From contig MNCI01035206.1 in the NCBI GenBank assembly GCA_015680685.1, positions 48,833-112,832 on the forward strand: a stretch of 64,000 nucleotides of DNA, written 5' to 3'. How positions within the stretch are numbered: position 1 is the first letter of the stretch; each line of letters begins with the position of its first letter. Positions 58,652 through 64,000 of the stretch are shown one piece after another. The notes beneath the pieces were generated by a model. The model was given only the letters and a program-made list of their open reading frames with translations, was not told where the DNA came from and searched no databases. This DNA comes from Gnetum montanum (taxonomy: Eukaryota > Streptophyta > Gnetopsida > Gnetales > Gnetaceae). Both the position numbers and the translations under genes were made by a program.

Positions 58652-59628
58652 TGATGAGTGGCAAGGTACCCCTACGCCCAACCATACGAATCACAAAGCG
58701 TTCACGTGTGTTCTAGTGAAATTATGCAAACTTCATCATTTCTAGTGCACTAGCCCTTTAGGAAGTGAATCTAGCCTTAAGGTCAATTGTTGACTTCCCA
58801 ATTACACTTGTGACGTTTGTTGGTATGGTTAATTGTAACTGAGGCATTTGATTTTTATCATTTTTTTATGTTTTATGAGTCAATGCTCAAATGTAGATAA
58901 AGGTAATTTGATTAACTAGTCTAAATTAATTAATTAACTAATCATTTAACTAATCCTAACATAATTATCTATTCCCACTTTCTGTACATGTCCTGAACCC
59001 ACGTATCTGCTGCTGGGTGACCAAGGGCTATGCTACTAGGCATACTAAGCAATAACGCTATTGGGATTACTAAGAAAATACATGTTATGCTTGAAGCATC
59101 CATACTTATGTATTTAATCTATCTAGCTTAATTAATTCACTAACTCATTTGCTAGAAAATATTTGCAAAATAATTGAAAATAATTAACAAATAATTGAAA
59201 ACATTGAATGCATAAATGAAATAGCTAATCTATCCAAAGTGCTACAAGGTTTATCAAAAAGCTTATCTTTATTACCGCATACATTGTCATGCTTAGGTAG
59301 AACAATGCTCAAATAAAGATTCTTACACTCAATGACTCTTACTATGGACACTCAGTGAAAAAATTCTAACTTTTGAATGGAAAAGATGTAAGAGCTTCAT
59401 TACTACTGAAATCTAGATTTCCATAAACACGATTGGAAGGTGTGTATTTATAGGTGATAGACAGACACTACGTCAATGGGGCCTCATCGACGCAGGGTGA
59501 GATGCATTGATGGGGCCTCATCAATGAGGCCTTGTTGATGCAATTGACTACATCAATGATGCCTCGTTGATGTGGTTGACTACATTGACGAGGCCTCATC
59601 GATGCAGCCAACCAACGACAACTCATCA
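58652..59628 (-). repeat. Element F 5' LTR (class-4 U3)
   Basis: Plus-strand TGATGAGTGGCAAGG to GACAACTCATCA. U3 (59468..59612) has about six units of CATCRATGAGGCCTCRTCRATG, more than in the 3' LTR, with a TATTTATAGG segment near 59449 (TATA on minus). It is followed directly by truncated LTR sequence of G. Confidence 0.88.
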
Positions 59629-60577
59629 ACCAGCAATAAAGGTCGAGATATTTCATACTATTACAACAGTCTCCTAATTTACTATTTTACTTAGAATAAT
59701 GTTTACCATCTTCACTTAGACTATTATTTTCTAGTTAGTGTTTTACTATTTCATGTGCTTTATTTTTACTATTGATAGTATGTAGAATGGATATGACTGA
59801 TTGTGAGTGTAAAGTGTGATCGTTTGGTAACCCAGTAGTATTATCGCTTAGTTCACCTAGTAGCAAAGCACTTGGTAATCCTAGTAATGATTACATAAGC
59901 CTAGGACATGTCTAGAAAATTAAGAATGGATATCCATCGCCTTAGGCTAGAATAGAACTATTTGTTTATTTTCCTTAGGATTAGAAACTATTTTTAATTC
60001 ACCATGTTTGCTAGTAGAAACAATGGCCAAACAACATCATATATCATATACCTCACAATGAGCTAAACCATGCATATAGACTACATTAGCTTCATGTGGG
60101 AAGACAATGGTGTTGGACTTAAACCAATTACTAGCATATTAACATTGTCTTATCCACGGATTATGATCTAGTTGTGCGTGAATGCCTATGACTTGTATGG
60201 TTGGGTGTTGGATTGCTCCATCACTCATCATTGGTGCTGTTGTCAGGGAGAAGTCAATGTATGCTAAGTAATTGATTTCATAAAGTTCATTGTATAAGAA
60301 TTCAAAGTTAAAGTTCATACCCTAAACAATTGAACACACTTAATGAAATGTCTGAAAACCACAACATGGCTTCAAACAAAGATACGTCATCACTTGCTAA
60401 ACAATCAAAAAGAGGCAATGATGGAGTAAGTGATGAAGAAGAAGATTGTAGTATGTTAATTCAGGCAAGGATTTCATATGCTCAACATGACCTTATTATC
60501 AAAACTTCACCTTCATCTTTCATCAGGATGGGCAACTAAGTTGAAGAGATGTTCAAGGTAACATTGTTCTACCCCCA
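59629..60577 (+). mobile_element. Element G fragment: LTR end, primer-binding site and gag start
   Basis: A plus-strand family LTR lacking its U3/R part. It begins at AGCAATAAAGGTCGAG (equivalent to about 1073 in E0) and ends CATCACTCATCA at 60230. TTGGTGCTGTTGTCAGGGA (60231..60249) is a decayed primer-binding site, so this is a 5' LTR. A short ORF follows, and the LTR of H interrupts at 60578. Confidence 0.75.
60330..60539 (+). pseudogene. Element G N-terminal gag ORF fragment
   Basis: A 69-codon ORF starting MNTLNEMSENHNMASNKDTS, with an acidic VSDEEEDC segment, about 80 bp after the primer-binding site, where gag begins. Its sequence differs from the gag starts of the other copies, so G may be a distinct subfamily. 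The frame stops at 60540 and H interrupts the element 38 bp later. Confidence 0.45.
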
Positions 60578-61394
60578 TAATGAGTGGCGAGGTACCCCTA
60601 CACTCAACCTTATGAATATGAGCATTACACGCGCGATTCGGTCAAACTCTGTAGACTAAGTGCCTACACGCCTTATGGAGCACCTAAGGTTAATCATTTG
60701 TTGTCCTCCAAAGCTTACTTGTATTTGTCATGGTTGTATGGTTAAGTAAGCTTGAGGCATTTGATTTTATATCGTTTATGTTTTATTGCCTATGCTTATG
60801 AGGGAAAGGGTGAAGAGACTAAGTAACTAACTTTAACTAACTAAGTTCTAATGCCTAGCATCAGTATCCATCCCACTTGCCGTTCACACCCTGAACCAAT
60901 GCAACCTTCTAGGATTACGAAACGCTATTCATTACTGGGATTACCAAGCGTAACGCATGTGCTCGAAGCGGTTGTACTGAATGCACTTAACTAGGAGTGT
61001 TGAGGGTTGAGAAAGATTAGTTAACTAATAAAGCATTTAACCATTTAACATTAATTAAAGTCCTATTTAGCTTAGTCCATGCACTGCAAGGTTTATCCAA
61101 AAGTTCATCTTTATTTCCGTACATAAACATGTGCTCAGGTACAATATTTGCTTGAATAAAGATCTTTTTCACTTTAAGACTCCTACTACAGGCACATGGA
61201 AATTATTCTATCTCTGGAGAGGTAAAATTACCAGAGTTTTGCTAAGGGTCTAGATCTAGATGGAGAAACAAGGGAGAGCCACCTCTTATTTATAGAACTG
61301 GCGACGGACTGTGATATCGCGTACGCAATATTGCAGGGAAGGATGCAATATCACGTACGTGATATCATGGCCCATGCGATATCACGTCCCATCA
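60578..61394 (-). repeat. Element H 3' LTR (class-1 U3)
   Basis: Plus-strand TAATGAGTGGCGAGG (same G-to-A start as A's left LTR) to CACGTCCCATCA, followed by the polypurine tract (61395..61408). CGATATCG-type palindromes with decay occupy about 61308..61392, and the TATA segment is TTATTTATAG near 61287. The left flank is CCCCA; the right end of H is outside the window. Confidence 0.88.
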
Positions 61395-61408
61395 TACCCC
61401 CATGACTG

Positions 61409-63300
61409 AATAAAAACTCATCCTCGAGTTCCTTACAAAATATTGGAAAGGTATGGGATTATTGACTTGAATGGAACTAATGGTGAATGGGATGACATGT
61501 GAATGGATCATCATTACAGAACATGACAAAACTGGTGTTCATGACAACAAGAGTGAACACTTTATACATTTGACATTAGGCCTTATGTGGCAGCTGAGAG
61601 AGAAGAGAGAAGAGAGAAGAAGTTTGCTGTTGCCAATGTCAAGATTGCACCTTTTTTTTTCCATCCATAAGTGTGCCATCAATCTTGTTCCTTGTATAAC
61701 TGCTTCAGCATCGATCCATTCCAAGTGTTCCATCTAGGTCCAATCCGTGGTTGTATGATTACCATCTACACACACAACACAGTCTTTTATTAGCAAGGGT
61801 AAATGAATCACAATGCAGTTGATACCTTGCTTCGGTGAAAGGTCCATTGGTTGAGTTGTGGTATGGCTGACTACCGAAGGTGTAGGGGCTAGGAGAAAAT
61901 TGAAAAAATTGGGTCAGGACCCCCATGACTAAGAGCGAACCTTTGGTAGTGAGATAATGGAGAAAAAGAAAAGGAATAAGAAGGATGAAGAAAAAGAAAC
62001 AACGACAATGTCGATAAAATGGATGTCAAAGATGGAGATGAACAAAATAAGGTTGATTGAAAAAATGTTTAAGGGAAAGAAATCAACTGATGTGCCAAAG
62101 AGGAATGCCAGTGGGTCCTCCCCAAAGTAGGTGCATGCCCTTGATGCCCTCACATTCCCACATTTAAAGAGTCCATAGGCTCTAGAAATGTCATTTGGAA
62201 ACAAAAGTTAAATTCTTAACCACAAGAATTTACCAAAAAGAAAATAATGCGTCAACCAAAATATACACTAATGATACAACTGGTAATGAGGTTAACAATG
62301 GAGAGAAGGATGGAGAGAAGAGAATGGAATGGAATCCCAAGAACAAGGTGGTGTATAGCCCCTTGTGTATTTCATGGTTAATGTGACTTCGTAGATCTCA
62401 TTCCAAATCCAGCCTCAACAAATCACATCCAATTACTTCGCATTAATACATTTGGCCAAACCATCCACTTGAAGTAACAAGAATGCTTCCACCAAAGAGT
62501 CACCAACATTCCAACGCGAAAGAGGAGATAGGAAGTTAGGAAGGACCTTAGTTAGAGGGAACATTTTTATTTAGCTCCATAACCAATGCTTGTAGTCCAA
62601 GTGATTATTTTTTCTAAGGGGTGTGCTTTGAATTCTCACTCTTTTTTTTTGTTTTATGTGTTTATACGTGAGAACCACACCATGCAAAGACTTTGTTATT
62701 TTTATTAGCTCAGCTTCCTAATAATAGAGCAATGTCAGAATGGGAAGGAAAACTCAAGAAGAAAAAATTCAAGCACCCAAGAGAACGGCCAACAAAAATG
62801 CATCAAATCCCCTTGAAGTCACACCCTTTTCAATCCTTGAGTCCTTCCTTAGTTTGAGAAATACCCAGTCACCGATTCGTTGATAGTTCTTATTTAGAAA
62901 GGGACTGTACATTTCCAAGCCAAGAGAGACCATAGAAATTTATGGATGTATGGATGAAGTGAACTCATTGCCTATTATATCAAAAGAACCATACCTTAGT
63001 ATCAGCATTGTAGCTTAAAGGTAAAAACCAAACATTAGCAATCAATAGAAAACAATTCATGTCATCATTAAGAGCACTTATTGGGTGACAAACTTAACAA
63101 AATGGATAAGACACACATAAATAAAAGAAAAAGTATAAACGATGTTGTAAAACAAAAATAAGAAAAGTTAAAGAAATTTGTAAAACAAAAATGTGCAAAA
63201 CAAAAATGTGTAAAACAAAAACTTAAAAGAACTAAGGGCCTCAATTAATTAGCACAGGTGGCCATCTCCCCCATGACTGAATTGAAAGGGAGAGATCCAA
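61409..63300 (-). mobile_element. Element H 3' non-coding region
   Basis: Family module with an internal polypurine-like ACCCCCATGACT (61919..61930), the GTGTGCTTTGAATTC block near 62622, ACCACACCATGCAAAGACTT near 62675, a TAAAACAAAAA array (about 63125..63230) and a third tract CTCCCCCATGACTGA (63266..63280). No gene. Confidence 0.75.
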
Positions 63301-63521
63301 AATGAGAGTTTGTTTGAATTTCTTAAAAGTGTCCAACTTCTCCCAATTGATGTTTTCAGGTTAAGGGTTGGAAGTTGGTGATGCTCATACTCCAATGTAT
63401 CTATGCTTTCGTCGTGGTTGCAAGTTGTTCCCCCAGTTGGTTCCATGCATATTGATGGGTTGCTCTCTTGATTAGCTGTCAACCATTGGGTGTTCTCTTG
63501 TTGTGCGGTTGCTACATACAA
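63249..63521 (-). pseudogene. Chimeric ORF at the RT-integrase deletion junction of H
   Basis: A 90-codon ORF joins the segment that precedes RT in full copies (MEPTGGTTCNHDESIDTLEY, LPTLNLKTS) to the last residues of integrase (FQFSHGGDGHLC; D ends LSHGGDGHLC). It is direct evidence of a clean internal deletion. The matching join in A is at about 19930-19950. Confidence 0.75.
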
Positions 63522-63542
63522 GCACCTTTGTATATGAGTTTC

Positions 63543-64000
63543 CTAGGCACACCGGTTGCATATAGGAAATGTTGAGCACTCTTGTACATCATCACCCTCA
63601 GTATCACTGTATGTGATGCATGGAACTTTCTTCCTCTCGATCTTTCCATAAATGTTTTCCTTAGATATTTCCAAGAAAAGATCGTGGATTCCTAAGCATG
63701 AGTTTATTGTACTTAGCCATGCCCTTCCCATTATTATCTGGAAGTCCCCTTTCTCATTGTTTATTTGGATCACTAGGAAATTAACTAGGTATGACCAACC
63801 ACACACAGTGGTAACAATGTCCTCAACCTATCCCAAAGGAACAGTGATGGATTGGTCAGCCAGCTCTAATTGAATATTGCTCTTCTTGAGTGGAGGCAGG
63901 TTGTAGGCTTTATACATTTATTGCGAGATTAAGTTGACTCCAGAACTTGAGTCAAGAAGACCCTTATGAGGTTCATTCCTAGTGACTTGGGGATAAATTA
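63543..64000 (-). pseudogene. Element H protease (partial)
   Basis: The C-terminal part is open at 63543..63806: MCGWSYLVNFLVIQI, FQIIMGRAW, LGIHDLFLEISKENI. The active-site segment near 63930-63965 reads GLLDSSSGVNLI, so DLG has become DSS. A stop splits it near 63830. The rest lies beyond the window. Confidence 0.7.

Larger units (their letters stand above)
46262..59628 (-). mobile_element. Element F: long Ty3/gypsy element with an extra ORF
   Basis: About 13.4 kb on the minus strand: 5' LTR, primer-binding site, gag, protease, RT, RNase H, integrase, then about 5 kb before the polypurine tract, twice or more the length in the other copies. The extra length holds an additional degenerate ORF (about 47350..50250). 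All frames are broken. Left flank is element D gag, right flank is the LTR of G. Confidence 0.85.
60578..64000 (-). mobile_element. Element H: second copy of the RT/integrase-deleted type (partial)
   Basis: Minus-strand element cut by the window end. After the 3' LTR come about 1.9 kb of family 3' non-coding DNA, then a chimeric join of integrase C-terminus to pre-RT sequence (63249..63521), then protease. RT, RNase H and most of integrase are missing with the same join as in A. Gag and 5' LTR are expected beyond 64000. Confidence 0.85.

Overview
This window is nuclear DNA from a land plant, probably a vascular plant with a large, repeat-rich genome. A gymnosperm or fern would fit, but the sequence alone does not settle it. 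The evidence is one spliced plant-type gene in about 7 kb of non-retroelement DNA, surrounded by nested, decayed LTR retrotransposons, a LINE and copia debris. No bacterial operon, CRISPR array, rRNA or intact tRNA gene was seen.

The only convincing host gene is a GDSL (SGNH) esterase/lipase on the + strand (35685..37605). It has two exons, a signal peptide, all catalytic blocks, a TATA box and a poly(A) signal. Its second exon is a GC- and CpG-rich island in AT-rich surroundings.

Almost everything else is one family of Ty3/gypsy elements of the non-chromovirus (Athila/Tat-like) kind. Shared traits are LTRs of about 0.8-1.0 kb with TGATG...CATCA ends, a primer-binding site resembling the 3' end of tRNA-Asp, a gag with a CxxC-x3-H-x3-CC box, a retropepsin, an RT with the FLDGY-type core, RNase H, integrase, and about 2 kb of 3' non-coding DNA ending in the polypurine tract AGTCATGGGGGTA. 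Copies named here: E0 (+, 1..1661, 3' end only); I (-, 1662..10509); A (-, 17039..24134, perfect 5-bp target duplication); B (+, 24336..31520); a solo LTR (27646..28474, perfect target duplication) inside B; D (-, 39153..46261); F (-, 46262..59628, with an extra ORF between integrase and 3' LTR); G (+, 59629..60577, LTR part and gag start); H (-, 60578..64000, running off the window). A and B sit in an older minus-strand LINE, which is therefore cut into three parts (14900..17033, 24140..24335, 31521..31850). Weak copia RNase H remnants lie at about 12.2-13.1 kb.

The most interesting patterns concern how this family evolves. (1) The LTR backbone is shared, but the U3 segment upstream of the TATA box is one of four unrelated arrays of short palindromic repeats, as if promoter cassettes had been exchanged. 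(2) A and H carry the same deletion of RT-RNase H-integrase, so a gag-protease-only lineage seems to have multiplied in trans; B is a separate gag-only derivative. (3) The AGTCATGGGGG tract recurs up to three times per element. (4) F carries an extra degenerate ORF preceded by its own copy of the LTR palindrome-plus-TATA module. All RT copies that can be read at the catalytic box have lost the second aspartate, so no active helper is visible here.
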